Shown here: positions 40,279 to 50,440 of the stretch, piece after piece
How the letters are laid out: the number at the start of each line of letters is the position of its first letter
How positions within the stretch are numbered: the stretch's first letter is position 1
Assembly (NCBI RefSeq): GCF_003336205.1
Contig: NZ_QPIE01000001.1
Span: forward strand, 186,001-250,000
Origin: Chryseobacterium lacus
GTDB lineage: Bacteria > Bacteroidota > Bacteroidia > Flavobacteriales > Weeksellaceae
Direction of reading: 5' to 3'
DNA: 64,000 nucleotides
The notes under the pieces: model-generated
What the model was told of the DNA's origin: nothing
Databases searched by the model: none
Seen by the model: the letters and a program-made list of their open reading frames with translations, nothing else
Translations under genes and position numbers: made by a program

Positions 40279-42612
40279 TTAAATTTTTGTAAGTTTTGCA
40301 AATTTCAGGATCAGATTTTTCTCTCCTTCATGCTGAAAAACCACTTTGGCTTTAATGTTTTGAGGATCGGTACCGTCTAAAAAGGTAACTTCTCCGATGC
40401 CAAAACGATCATGGCGAACCTGATCGCCCACTTCAATATCCTGTGAACTTTGTCCGCTTGGATTAATAATTCTGGCCGTAGCTACCGGTTTCAGATTCCG
40501 GGACATGGTTTTTGGTGTTTCCTCGTTCCGTTCTATTTTCTTCTTGGGATCCAGCTTTTTGAAAGAACGGGCATCTGCCGGCATTTCATCGAATATGTTT
40601 GATTTTAAACCAGAATGGTTCACAAATCTGCTTTCCATAGCAGGATTGATGAATTCCAAAAACTCACTGTTCACTTCGCTCAGGAAACGGGAAGGTTCGG
40701 CATCCGTAATTTTCCCCCATTGAAACCGCGAAATGGCATACGTGAAAAACGCCTGTTTTTCTGCGCGGGTAAGCGCAACGTAAAATAATCGCCGTTCTTC
40801 TTCCAACTCTTCGCGGGTGGAGGAACTCATAAAACTCGGAAAAAGATTTTCTTCCAATCCCACCAAATGAACCACCGGAAATTCCAATCCTTTCGAAAGG
40901 TGAATGGTCATCAGCGAAACTTTATCCCTGTCATCATCTTTAGTATTATCCTGATCTGTAGACAGGGCAATGCTTCCTAAAAAATTGCTCAGTCCCGGAT
41001 CGCCATCTTCCACCTGTTGCTGTTCATCGATAAATCCGCGCATGGAATTCAGCAATTCCTGAACATTTTCTACACGCGAAATGCCTTCGGGAGTTTGATC
41101 GTCTTTCAGGAATTTTATCAGGCCGCTTCTTTTGGCCACTTCCATTGCGACGGTGTAAGCATCTTCAGTTTTCAGCATCACCTCGAAGGCTTTAATCATT
41201 GCCCAAAAATCTGCAAGTTTAGTGAGAATCCCGTTATTCAGGCCCAACTGAGGCGAATAAAAACCCAGATTATCCAAAACTTTCGATACCGAAATATTCT
41301 GAGAATCTGCAAAAACAATCAGTTTATTCTGTGAAGTTTCTCCTATTCCCCGTGCAGGATAATTGATGACTCTCGACAGCGCTTCGTTGTCATTTTCATT
41401 CACCAAGAGACGAAGATAGGCCAACAAATCTTTTACTTCTTTCCTTTGATAGAACGACAAACCGCCATAAACACGATAAGGAATATTTTTTTTTCGGAGT
41501 GAATCTTCAAAAGCTCTCGTCTGAGAATTGGTGCGGTAGAGAATCGCAAAATCACTGAATTTTCTTTGCTGAGAGTTATGAAGTTCCCAAATATTGGCGG
41601 CGACAAATCCGGCTTCATCGGCATCAGAAAGTGCACGATAGACCTTTATTTTTTCGCCGGTTTCATTTTCACTGAAAACATTTTTTTTAAACTGCTGTAC
41701 ATTCTTCGAAATCACCGCATTGGCCGCATCCACAATATTCTGAGTGGATCTGTAATTCTGTTCCAGCGAAACAGTGACCGCATCTGGATAATCTTTTTTA
41801 AAATTCAGAATATTATAAATATTGGCGCCCCGAAATGAATAAATAGACTGCGCATCATCGCCTACCACACAAATATTTTCAAATTTAGAAGCCAGCGCTT
41901 TTACAATGAGATATTGCGAATGGTTAGTATCCTGATACTCGTCTACCAAAATATAACGGAACCTGTCCTGATATTTCGCTAATACTTCAGGAAACCTTGT
42001 TAGCAACTCGTTGGTTCGCAACAGTAAATCATCAAAATCCATCGCTCCGTTTCGAAAACAGGATTCTACATACTTTCCGTAAATCTGTCCAAGATATTTC
42101 ATGTTGGCTCTTTCATCAGCCTCCATCAGTTCGGGATTATTGAGATAGGCTCTTACGGTGATAAGATTATTTTTATATGCTGAAATCCTCGACATAACCT
42201 TTTTTGGTTTATAAAGATCAGCATCAATATTTAATTCTTTGATTACTTTTTTCAAAACATTCAGGGAGTCCTGAGTATCATAAATGGTAAAATTGGACGG
42301 AAATCCCAGAAGATGTGCTTCGCTACGCAGAATTCTTGCAAACACGGAGTGAAACGTACCCATCCAGATGCTTTTCGCATCGCTTTCTCCCACGACTTTT
42401 CCGATCCTTTCCTTCATTTCACGAGCTGCCTTGTTGGTAAATGTCAGCGCCAGAATATGAAATGGACTCACCCCATTGGTAATAAGATGGGCAATTCTCA
42501 TAGTGAGAACTCTTGTTTTCCCAGAACCGGCACCGGCAAGAACCATAAGCGGCCCTTCGATCATGGTAACGGCTTGATACTGTGCTTCATTTAACCCCTG
42601 AAGATACTTCAT
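40279..42612 (-). CDS. UvrD/PcrA-type ATP-dependent DNA helicase
   Basis: A 777-residue SF1A helicase. Walker A is 'GAGSGKTRVL' (about residues 27-36), 'LTFTNKAAREMKER' is motif Ia, 'DEYQDTN' is Walker B, 'VGDDAQSIYSFRGA' is motif III, 'EQNYRS' is motif IV, 'LMTIHLSKGLEFP' is motif V and 'LFYVALTRAEK' is motif VI. It unwinds DNA 3'-5' in nucleotide excision and mismatch repair and strips proteins from DNA. The C-terminal tail with 'GDQVRHDRFGIGEV' is the PcrA/UvrD Tudor-like domain that contacts RNA polymerase. It has a perfect promoter just upstream. Confidence 0.93.
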   Translation of the reverse strand: MKYLQGLNEAQYQAVTMIEGPLMVLAGAGSGKTRVLTMRIAHLITNGVSPFHILALTFTNKAAREMKERIGKVVGESDAKSIWMGTFHSVFARILRSEAHLLGFPSNFTIYDTQDSLNVLKKVIKELNIDADLYKPKKVMSRISAYKNNLITVRAYLNNPELMEADERANMKYLGQIYGKYVESCFRNGAMDFDDLLLRTNELLTRFPEVLAKYQDRFRYILVDEYQDTNHSQYLIVKALASKFENICVVGDDAQSIYSFRGANIYNILNFKKDYPDAVTVSLEQNYRSTQNIVDAANAVISKNVQQFKKNVFSENETGEKIKVYRALSDADEAGFVAANIWELHNSQQRKFSDFAILYRTNSQTRAFEDSLRKKNIPYRVYGGLSFYQRKEVKDLLAYLRLLVNENDNEALSRVINYPARGIGETSQNKLIVFADSQNISVSKVLDNLGFYSPQLGLNNGILTKLADFWAMIKAFEVMLKTEDAYTVAMEVAKRSGLIKFLKDDQTPEGISRVENVQELLNSMRGFIDEQQQVEDGDPGLSNFLGSIALSTDQDNTKDDDRDKVSLMTIHLSKGLEFPVVHLVGLEENLFPSFMSSSTREELEEERRLFYVALTRAEKQAFFTYAISRFQWGKITDAEPSRFLSEVNSEFLEFINPAMESRFVNHSGLKSNIFDEMPADARSFKKLDPKKKIERNEETPKTMSRNLKPVATARIINPSGQSSQDIEVGDQVRHDRFGIGEVTFLDGTDPQNIKAKVVFQHEGEKNLILKFAKLTKI

Positions 42613-42632
42613 TTAAGAACAATTTTGAAATA

Positions 42633-42662
42633 CAAAAGTAGGCTTTTGAAAGGAGAATTCAA
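42633..42662 (-). promoter_or_regulatory. Promoter of the UvrD/PcrA helicase gene
   Basis: On the minus strand TTG (42662-42660), 19 bases, TACTTTTG (42640-42633), an exact -33/-7 pair, 20 bases before the ATG at 42612. Confidence 0.72.
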
Positions 42663-42690
42663 AGTTGAAGAACCAGCGCATGGATTGCTT

Positions 42691-42727
42691 AAAAAAAACA
42701 ATTGCAGGATCGTAAAACCTGCAATTG
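42691..42727 (-). terminator. Intrinsic terminator after the STAS/SEC14-like gene
   Basis: CAATTGCAGG (42699-42708) pairs perfectly with CCTGCAATTG (42718-42727). On the minus strand eight T residues follow. Confidence 0.9.
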
Positions 42728-42751
42728 ATTGAGAAAAGAGAGAGAGAAATT

Positions 42752-43108
42752 TTAATTCATAAGCCAAGTAATGGCATCTTGCTCTTCAGATTTTTTGAAA
42801 ATCTTATAATCTCCAATCATGAATTTTTGGAAATTCTTCACGTGAGTCGATAAACGGTCACAGTCGGTAATAAAAGCGGTTTTGTTCCAACAGCAGCGTT
42901 TCTGTACACGACGGATGGCATCTTCAAACCAAACTCCGAAGTCACCTTCCGGATCATTTTCAATAACGTACATGAAGTGCAGTTTCGGATTTTTTTCCGT
43001 TTTCTGAGATACTTCCGGGAGTATTTCCTTTGCAAAATCGTTTCGGGAAATTCGGGAAAATTTGAACCCAAGAACGCTTTCAGGAAGATTGATTATTCTT
43101 TTAACCAT
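42752..43108 (-). CDS. STAS/SEC14 (SpoIIAA-like) domain protein
   Basis: A 118-residue soluble protein. The pattern 'VLGFKFSRISRNDFAKEILPEV', 'LHFMYVIENDPEGDFGVWFEDA', 'AFITDCDRLSTHVKNF' and 'GDYKIFKKSEEQDAITWL' fits the SpoIIAA-like / STAS-SEC14 family (DUF3478), thought to bind lipids or a small ligand. Function in the cell is unknown. It is monocistronic, with its own promoter and terminator. Confidence 0.65.
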   Translation of the reverse strand: MVKRIINLPESVLGFKFSRISRNDFAKEILPEVSQKTEKNPKLHFMYVIENDPEGDFGVWFEDAIRRVQKRCCWNKTAFITDCDRLSTHVKNFQKFMIGDYKIFKKSEEQDAITWLMN

Positions 43109-43127
43109 GGCAATGTGATTTGATGCC

Positions 43128-43155
43128 TAAAGATAGTCAATATTTTTCTACACAA
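43128..43155 (-). promoter_or_regulatory. Candidate promoter of the STAS/SEC14-like gene
   Basis: On the minus strand TTG (43155-43153), 17 bases, TATCTTTA (43135-43128), with one mismatch in the -7 box, 19 bases before the ATG. The remaining spacer to ctlX shows no other gene. Confidence 0.45.
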
Positions 43156-43320
43156 CGAAACAAGTAACAAAACTTAACATTGATAACTATCTATTTAACA
43201 ATACGTTAACATCATAAAATATTTGCAGATTATAATAAATAATCAATATTATGTAAATTGATGAGGATTGAATTTTCTTTTTTAAGTATCAAAGACTGGG
43301 CAAATATGCAATCCGCCAAA

Positions 43321-43351
43321 AAACAAAAACCGCCAGATCGTGACGGTTTTG
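43321..43351 (-). terminator. Intrinsic terminator after ctlX
   Basis: CAAAAACCGCCA (43324-43335) pairs with TGACGGTTTTG (43341-43351) with one G-U pair. On the minus strand the stem runs into a T-rich tail. Confidence 0.8.
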
Positions 43352-43369
43352 CAATTATAAATTTTAAAT

Positions 43370-44299
43370 TTATCCTCGTGTTTTGGGAAGGAAAACCTCC
43401 GCCAACATACAGCGGGCGCTGCCACCTCCATTGGTTTCTATCGTGCTAAGATTGGAATAAATAATCTCACAATAACTCTGAATTCTATCAATCTGGTCCT
43501 GTGTTAAAGAATAATAAGCCGTTTCGCTCATGACAAGAAATTTCTTGCCTTCAGAATTGTGAACCTGCAGCATATTTCCGGCAAAATTCTGCATCTGTTC
43601 TTCTGAAATTTCGATCAATTCCTTTCCTGATCTCTTAATGGTTTCCTGCACTTTTTCACGTTCTATTTCATCATCAATAGAATCCAGGCAAATTACTACA
43701 AACCGATCCGCAACACACATCATCACATTGGTATGATAAATGGGCAATCTTTCATTCCCCGCATTTTGAAAGGAATGAAAAACAATAGGTTCATAACCGA
43801 TTTTTTGGCAAAAATCCATGAAAAGTTCTTTATCCAAGCGCAATGAAACAGATCCATACGCTAACTTATAATCATGGTCGAAAATAATACTTCCCGTTGC
43901 TTCCAGAAACTTTCCGTCGGATTCCGTATGGGAAATATCAATGATTTCTTTTATTTGAAAACCGTGGCTTTGCACTTCCTCCAGAATTTCTGGCCTCCGT
44001 TCGTCCCGTCTGTTGGGTGCAAACATTGGATAAAGAAATACCTTTCCGTCGCTGCCAAAACTCACCCAATTATTAGGAAAAATGGAATCCGGAGTATGAG
44101 GTTCCAAAGTATCTTTCACGGTAATTACGTTGATTCCTTTTTCCCGGAGCTTTGAAACAAAGTTCTGAAATTCCTCTAAAGCCTTCCGTTGGGTGTTTTC
44201 GTTTTCAGTATTGATTTGGAAATAATTATTTTCTGCGGTTTGTTCATTATATCCGAACGCTATCGGCTCTATCATAAGAACAGTATCTGTTGTTTGCAT
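43370..44299 (-). CDS. ctlX: Citrulline-utilization-type amidinotransferase-superfamily hydrolase CtlX
   Basis: A 309-residue member of the guanidine-modifying (pentein) superfamily. The start at 44299 is chosen because a perfect -7 box at 44321-44328 puts the transcription start downstream of the alternative ATG at 44323. Visible active-site stretches are 'HTPDSIFPNNWVSF' (substrate Asp), 'EATGSIIFDH', 'HNSEGKKFLVMS' with 'YHTNVMMCV' (His), and the C-terminal 'TNGGGSARCMLAEVFLP' with the nucleophilic Cys. CtlX is named for citrulline utilization loci; the actual substrate here is not proven. A second pentein gene lies 0.8 kb away across cutC. Confidence 0.82.
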   Translation of the reverse strand: MQTTDTVLMIEPIAFGYNEQTAENNYFQINTENENTQRKALEEFQNFVSKLREKGINVITVKDTLEPHTPDSIFPNNWVSFGSDGKVFLYPMFAPNRRDERRPEILEEVQSHGFQIKEIIDISHTESDGKFLEATGSIIFDHDYKLAYGSVSLRLDKELFMDFCQKIGYEPIVFHSFQNAGNERLPIYHTNVMMCVADRFVVICLDSIDDEIEREKVQETIKRSGKELIEISEEQMQNFAGNMLQVHNSEGKKFLVMSETAYYSLTQDQIDRIQSYCEIIYSNLSTIETNGGGSARCMLAEVFLPKTRG

Positions 44300-44320
44300 A
44301 TTTGATTTTATATTGAAATA

Positions 44321-44328
44321 CAAAATTA
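44321..44328 (-). promoter_or_regulatory. -7 promoter box for ctlX
   Basis: On the minus strand TAATTTTG matches TAnnTTTG exactly, 21 bases before the chosen ATG at 44299. It decides between two candidate starts. Confidence 0.55.
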
Positions 44329-44432
44329 CTCATAATAAACCAGAAACAGAAACAGGGCAGCGGCTGAAATCCTAAAAAAAAACTTCCTTTTCCAAACGCA
44401 ATTCATTATCTTGCATACCATAAATATTCCCG

Positions 44433-45101
44433 GTGAAAGGCTTTCTTGAAATTATTTGTTTTGAAATCACTTCTGCGGAAACTGCATTGCAGTCGGTGGC
44501 CGATCGAATTGTTTTCGCGGCGGAACGTTCGTGGGGAGGAATTACGCCTAATATTGACGAATTTCGCTATCTGAAAAACAAATATACAAAACCAATTTAC
44601 GTACAGATTTCTCCGCAAAGTGAAGCTTTCCTATGTTCAGATGCAGAATTTCATCAAATGAAAAGCGACCTTCTCGATTTTAAAAAGTCTGGTGCCGACG
44701 GTTTTGTTTTTGGAATTCTGAATCGCGGAAACCAAATTGATTCGGAACGAAATCAGGAACTCATTTCCTTGACAAAACCTCTTCCGTGCACATTTTCGAA
44801 CGCTGCCGATCATACTCCGGATTTGAAAGAAACTGTGGAACAATTGGTGCGATTAGGTTTTCACGGCGTGATTACTTCGGGCGGCAAAAAAGATGTACGT
44901 AAATCAAAAACCGAACTGAAAGATCTCATTGAACTTTATTCTCACCGCATCAACATTCTCATCAACGGAAATATTTCTTCAGAAATAATCGCTGAAATAA
45001 AAAATGAAACCGGAGCACGCTTTTTTCACTCCACAGCGATTCCTCCTTATGAAAGTTATGTAAATGAGGATGAAATTAAAAAAATGAAAATGCAGTTGTA
45101 A
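44433..45101 (+). CDS. cutC: CutC-family protein (copper homeostasis protein homologue)
   Basis: A 222-residue TIM-barrel protein. The start 'LEIICFEITSAETALQSVADRIVFAAERSWGGITPNI' matches CutC ('LE.C..S...A..A...GADRIEL....GG.TPS'). 'GADGFVFGIL' and 'TSGGKKDV' are further family points. CutC was first linked to copper tolerance, but that role is disputed and the enzymatic function is unknown. It is sandwiched between ctlX (divergent) and a second pentein gene (convergent, adjacent stops). Confidence 0.85.
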   Translation: MKGFLEIICFEITSAETALQSVADRIVFAAERSWGGITPNIDEFRYLKNKYTKPIYVQISPQSEAFLCSDAEFHQMKSDLLDFKKSGADGFVFGILNRGNQIDSERNQELISLTKPLPCTFSNAADHTPDLKETVEQLVRLGFHGVITSGGKKDVRKSKTELKDLIELYSHRINILINGNISSEIIAEIKNETGARFFHSTAIPPYESYVNEDEIKKMKMQL

Positions 45102-46016
45102 TTATTCGCGAACCAGCGGCATGGTGGAACATCTGAGCAATCCTCCCATTTTGGAGACCTCGCGATACGGCACTTCCTCTACCGTCATTCCCCATTCATT
45201 TCGAAGGAATTCGTTCATTCTGGTAAAACTACTGTCGGAAACCACAACTTCCGGAGAGATGGAAAAAATATTCGGGTACATTTCGAACATCTCCTGATCT
45301 GTCACCTGAAAACAATTTTCTTCGCCGAAAATATCAAGAATCAGTTGATAATCGCTTTCATCAACAAAACCATCTTTGTAAATAATACATTTGTCTTTCC
45401 CGACCGGATTGAACGTACAATCCAGATGCAGAATACCCTGATAAGGAACAGTATCGTTTTTCTTCAGGTCGAAATCAATAATCCTTTTTTTAGGGAAATA
45501 TTCTTTCAGGATATTGATGGCGTATTCGTTGGTACGCGCAGTTTTATAATTCCGGTAATCCTCGCTGAAGCAGGTTCCGATAAACAGAAAATCGTTCCAT
45601 ACAATCACGTCTCCGCCTTCTACATGGGCAGATTCCGGAAGATTAATGATATCGCGCCATTTTACTTCTTCGAAGATTTTTTTATAAGCGTCCTGCTCAT
45701 CGGCTCTGTCGGCAATAACATTGGAAATGATCATTTTATCATCAATCACAAAGGCGACATCTCTGGCAAAAACCTGATTGTAATCTTCAATAATATCTGG
45801 CCGAAAAACATTGACTTCGTATTTTTTAAGCACTTTTTCAAAGGCGGTCATTTCGTTAATGATATCTTCTTCCCGGGGATAAATATTATTCTGAATAGAA
45901 TGGAATGATTTTGCATCATAGCTTTCCTCCAAAGCAGGAATTCCGCCCATGGAACGGGGCTGTCCCAGTACAACTGATGATAATTTTCCTGTTTCGTTTT
46001 TGATATTAAGTTTCAT
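45102..46016 (-). CDS. Dimethylarginine dimethylaminohydrolase / arginine-deiminase-like protein
   Basis: A 304-residue pentein-superfamily enzyme. Motifs: 'VFARDVAFVI' (about residues 87-96, substrate-contacting Arg/Asp), 'ESAHVEGGDVIVW' (His-Glu-Gly-Gly, about 130-142), 'LHLDCTFNPVG' (His, mid-protein) and the C-terminal 'MGGLLRCSTMPLVRE' with the catalytic Cys. Such enzymes hydrolyse the guanidine group of arginine or methylarginines or transfer it. Which of these applies is not decidable by eye. It ends one base from cutC's stop. Confidence 0.8.
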   Translation of the reverse strand: MKLNIKNETGKLSSVVLGQPRSMGGIPALEESYDAKSFHSIQNNIYPREEDIINEMTAFEKVLKKYEVNVFRPDIIEDYNQVFARDVAFVIDDKMIISNVIADRADEQDAYKKIFEEVKWRDIINLPESAHVEGGDVIVWNDFLFIGTCFSEDYRNYKTARTNEYAINILKEYFPKKRIIDFDLKKNDTVPYQGILHLDCTFNPVGKDKCIIYKDGFVDESDYQLILDIFGEENCFQVTDQEMFEMYPNIFSISPEVVVSDSSFTRMNEFLRNEWGMTVEEVPYREVSKMGGLLRCSTMPLVRE

Positions 46017-46095
46017 AAAAATGCGCTGGTTACAAAGATACTGAAAGGTTTTTGATGGTGAAAACCGATTTTTTTTGAATTTGAGGATGAAATAA

Positions 46096-46125
46096 AAAGA
46101 ACCTCTCAGATGTGAAAGGTTCTTT
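46096..46125 (-). terminator. Intrinsic terminator after gltA
   Basis: AAAGAACCT (46096-46104) pairs with AGGTTCTTT (46117-46125), with an inner TCA/TGA pairing. A T-rich tail follows on the minus strand. Confidence 0.85.
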
Positions 46126-46134
46126 AAATAATTT

Positions 46135-47421
46135 TTATCTGTTTACGATATCTATATAATCGCGTTTCTGGGCACCTTGGTACACCTGTCTTGGCCTTCC
46201 GATCGGATCGCCTTTCAAGCGCATTTCCTTCCACTGAGAAATCCATCCTGGCAATCTTCCCAACGCAAACATTACGGTGAACATTTCTGTAGGAATTCCT
46301 AATGCTCTGTAGATAATTCCGGAGTAGAAGTCTACATTCGGATACAGTTTTCTGCTTACGAAATAATCGTCTTCCAACGCAACTCTTTCCAACTGCATTG
46401 CGATATCCAAAGCTTTATCATTGATTCCCATTGCATTCAGCAAGTCATCTGCTGCTTTTTTAATGATGGTCGCTCTCGGGTCAAAGCTTTTGTAAACTCT
46501 GTGGCCGAAGCCCATCAATCGGAAATTATCGTCTTTATTTTTCGCTTTTTCTACATATTTTGCAACATCGCCTCCGTCCTGTTCAATCATTTCCAGCATT
46601 TCGATCACAGCCTGATTGGCACCGCCGTGAAGCGGGCCCCAAAGTGCAGAAATTCCGGCCGATACTGAAGCGAACAATCCCGTGTGTGCAGAACCTACCA
46701 TTCTCACGGTAGAAGTAGAACAATTCTGTTCATGATCAGCATGAAGTATTAATAATTTATCCAGCGCTTCGACTACAACAGGATTCATTACAAATTCCTC
46801 ATTCGGGCGGCGGAAGCACATTCTGTAGAAATTCTCCACATAATTCAGGCTATTATCTCCGTGGTTGATCGGGAAGCCCATTCTTTTTCTGTACGTCCAC
46901 GCACAAAGGTGAGAGAATTTGGCAATCAGCATTTCGGCAGCATGGTCTAAATCTTCTTTAGAATTTACATTGACTGCTTTTGGATTAAACGCCGTTAACG
47001 CTGAAGTCAGGGAGGATAAAACTCCCATAGGATGCGCCGAGCGAGGGAAAACATCGATAAGACGCTTCATTTCATCGGCTACAAAATTGTATTTTTTAAT
47101 TCCAGTTTCGAAATTATCGAACTGCTCCTTGTTCGGCAACTCGCCGTGAAGCAGCAGATACATTACTTCTGTGAAATTTGATTTTTCTGCAATTTGCTCA
47201 ATCGGATAGCCTCTGTAATACAGTTCACCCTGATCTCCATCAAGATAAGTGATTTCACTGACGGTTGCGCCTGTATTTTTATATCCTAAATCCAAAGTAA
47301 TGAGGCCTGTCTGATCTCTCAGTTTTGAAATATCAATACCTCTGTCTCCGATGGTGCTTTCTACAACGGGGTATTCGAAAGATTGCCCGTCGTAATTCAA
47401 TATAACTTTGTTCTGTGACAT
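46135..47421 (-). CDS. gltA: Citrate synthase
   Basis: A 428-residue type II citrate synthase. 'LLHGELPNKEQ', 'ILHADHEQNCSTSTVRM' (catalytic His), 'LWGPLHGGANQAVIEML' and 'GFGHRVYKSFDPRATI' (second His and Arg) and a following Asp are all in place. It condenses acetyl-CoA with oxaloacetate. The N-terminal ~45-residue beta domain typical of the hexameric Gram-negative form is present. It is monocistronic, with its own terminator. Confidence 0.96.
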   Translation of the reverse strand: MSQNKVILNYDGQSFEYPVVESTIGDRGIDISKLRDQTGLITLDLGYKNTGATVSEITYLDGDQGELYYRGYPIEQIAEKSNFTEVMYLLLHGELPNKEQFDNFETGIKKYNFVADEMKRLIDVFPRSAHPMGVLSSLTSALTAFNPKAVNVNSKEDLDHAAEMLIAKFSHLCAWTYRKRMGFPINHGDNSLNYVENFYRMCFRRPNEEFVMNPVVVEALDKLLILHADHEQNCSTSTVRMVGSAHTGLFASVSAGISALWGPLHGGANQAVIEMLEMIEQDGGDVAKYVEKAKNKDDNFRLMGFGHRVYKSFDPRATIIKKAADDLLNAMGINDKALDIAMQLERVALEDDYFVSRKLYPNVDFYSGIIYRALGIPTEMFTVMFALGRLPGWISQWKEMRLKGDPIGRPRQVYQGAQKRDYIDIVNR

Positions 47422-47587
47422 TTTGTTGAAAAATTTTTGTTAAAATTACGGAAAAACCGTTTAATAATAAAACTTCCGGACGCCATACTGATGTTTTTTT
47501 TCTATTTGCACTATTAATTTTCTTTAAAAAAATGAGCAAGAAAATAAAATACAGAATAGCTTTCTGATAATCAAACGCTTAAAATGA

Positions 47588-47617
47588 AAAACATCAGAAT
47601 GCGGATTCTGATGTTTT
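47588..47617 (-). terminator. Intrinsic terminator after eno
   Basis: A perfect 13-bp stem AAAACATCAGAAT / ATTCTGATGTTTT (47588-47600 / 47605-47617) with the tetraloop GCGG. On the minus strand the last four stem T's act as tail and a C ends the run. It sits 23 bases beyond the eno stop. Confidence 0.85.
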
Positions 47618-47639
47618 AAAAAATAAATTTTGTTAATAT

Positions 47640-48965
<1,326 letters not shown>

Positions 48966-48986
48966 TTAACTACTATCTAAGTTTCG

Positions 48987-48994
48987 CAAATTTA
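48987..48994 (-). promoter_or_regulatory. -7 promoter box for eno
   Basis: On the minus strand TAAATTTG matches TAnnTTTG exactly, giving a leader of about 50 bases. No TTG at the expected -33 distance. Confidence 0.5.
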
Positions 48995-49060
48995 ATGATT
49001 ATTTGGCTGAAACTAAAGCTTATTGGCAGGTTTGCCCTGAAATTTTCATGATAATTTTCT

Positions 49061-49068
49061 TACTTTTG
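49061..49068 (+). promoter_or_regulatory. -7 promoter box for the small lipoprotein gene at 49085
   Basis: TACTTTTG matches TAnnTTTG exactly, 16 bases before the first ATG at 49085 and 25 before the second at 49094. Divergent from eno. Confidence 0.5.
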
Positions 49069-49084
49069 AAGAGTATAATCCAAA

Positions 49085-49483
49085 ATGAATAGTATGAAAA
49101 AATCTGTTATCGTGTTCGCTGTATCTCTTGCCTTTATTGCAAGCTGTACGAAAGAATCCGGAAATTCCGGCGTGATTAAAAATAAATCTTCAGATTCCAC
49201 CACCGCAGTTTTGCAGGAAGCTGCACCGGAAGTTCAGGAAGAAACCCACCGTTACGTGGCGGAAGACGGCACTAATGCGAACGTAACTTTCGGTACTGCA
49301 GAAGACGGAAATTACATCAGCATCTTGAGCAATAATAAAACGATTCGCGCAAATGAAAAAGAAAAACTGCCTTATGGTGCTGTTTATGAAACTCACGATA
49401 TTGTAGTACGTTCGGAAGACAACCGAATCACCATCACTCAGGAAAATAATATTATTGAACTGAAGAAAGCAGGAACTCCTTAA
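49085..49483 (+). CDS. Small lipoprotein, possibly MliC-like
   Basis: A 132-residue lipoprotein. The signal ends LAFIASC (Cys about residue 21), then a Ser/Thr/Glu-rich linker to about residue 55. The C-terminal ~75 residues ('RYVAEDGTNANVTF', 'YISILSNNKTI', 'YGAVYETHDIVVRSEDNRITITQ') have the strand order and 'aY.....f' pattern of membrane-bound lysozyme inhibitors of the MliC type. The usual cysteine pair is missing. The function is therefore only a suggestion. Either the ATG at 49085 or that at 49094 (MKKSV...) could be the start. It ends just before a bidirectional terminator. Confidence 0.6.
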   Translation: MNSMKKSVIVFAVSLAFIASCTKESGNSGVIKNKSSDSTTAVLQEAAPEVQEETHRYVAEDGTNANVTFGTAEDGNYISILSNNKTIRANEKEKLPYGAVYETHDIVVRSEDNRITITQENNIIELKKAGTP

Positions 49484-49490
49484 ATCCATC

Positions 49491-49519
49491 AAAAAAGCCA
49501 CTCAAAAAAGGTGGCTTTT
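49491..49519. terminator. Bidirectional terminator between the small lipoprotein and the DUF3575-like gene
   Basis: AAAAAGCCAC (49492-49501) pairs with GTGGCTTTT (49511-49519), with T's to the right and A's to the left. It serves both convergent genes. Confidence 0.82.
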
Positions 49520-49537
49520 ATTATTTATTTTGATTTC

Positions 49538-50326
49538 TTAAAATCGATAACCTACCGACAATCCGAATCGGAGTCCCGCCCATGGTCCGTCGAGTTTGGC
49601 AGTTGCACCATTTTCATTGGCTGTGGCATGAATTTTCACCAACGGAACATCCAGTTTATTTAATTCTTCCTGAAGATCAGCCTGCTCTTGTGGACTTAGT
49701 TTCAGACCTTTACTGGAAGCAACCAAATCTCCATTGGAAAACCCGTAATGGCCTCCGATAATTGAAAAGTCAATTACCCAGTTTTGTTTTGCTCCCAAAA
49801 TCCATTGGTTACCAATCATCAAACCAAAACTATTGGCTGAAATATTTCCTGACATATCAACCGGTATTTTTTGTTCAAACGGAACTCCGCCAACTACAAT
49901 CTCGGTAGTAAATTCATACTGGTAATTGCTCATATCAATTTTAGAAAAACGGTAATAAGGCGCAAGATAGAATCCTCTGCCAAAACCTCTTTTATTCAAG
50001 TAAATTCGGGGTTCCAAGGTAAATGAATTGTAAGACATATCAATATGTTTGATGTCTCCTAAATCTTCTCCTTTCAGAAAAGATTCAACATAAGGTACCT
50101 TTCCTTTTGGAATAAAAGTATACGTTGCGCTGACAGAAAATTTCTTATTGATAACTCTTTCATAAGTAAGATTAATGTTTCTGAAAGCATAGGCAGTAAC
50201 ATTCGTTTTGATGATGTTTTTGCCCATTTCCGGAGTAAGTTCGTCTAAAGAATCAACTTCTGAATTCTGAGAATACATCAGTGCACCGGACAACAGTGCG
50301 ATAATCGCGATAAGTTTAAGTTTCAT
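49538..50326 (-). CDS. Outer-membrane beta-barrel protein, DUF3575-like
   Basis: A 262-residue exported protein with signal peptide (residues 1-19, ending LMYSQ). After 'GKNIIKTNVTAYAFRNINLTYERVINKKFSV', the pattern is that of small flavobacterial barrels (DUF3575/OmpW-like size), finishing with a terminal aromatic 'GLSVGYRF' strand, the signal for outer-membrane insertion. Function unknown. It is a single gene between the ribosomal operon and the eno region. Confidence 0.72.
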   Translation of the reverse strand: MKLKLIAIIALLSGALMYSQNSEVDSLDELTPEMGKNIIKTNVTAYAFRNINLTYERVINKKFSVSATYTFIPKGKVPYVESFLKGEDLGDIKHIDMSYNSFTLEPRIYLNKRGFGRGFYLAPYYRFSKIDMSNYQYEFTTEIVVGGVPFEQKIPVDMSGNISANSFGLMIGNQWILGAKQNWVIDFSIIGGHYGFSNGDLVASSKGLKLSPQEQADLQEELNKLDVPLVKIHATANENGATAKLDGPWAGLRFGLSVGYRF

Positions 50327-50440
50327 AGTCTTGTTTTTTTTAGCATTAATAAATTTTAACTTGAATTTTTTTTCATAACATTAGCAAAATTAATTCTTTT
50401 TATCTTATAAACAATACGCCTTTTGTATGATTTTATACAA

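Noticed and set aside
43258-43449. 63-residue plus-strand reading frame after the STAS-like gene
   Set aside because: It runs through the ctlX terminator and antisense into ctlX; composition does not look like a protein.
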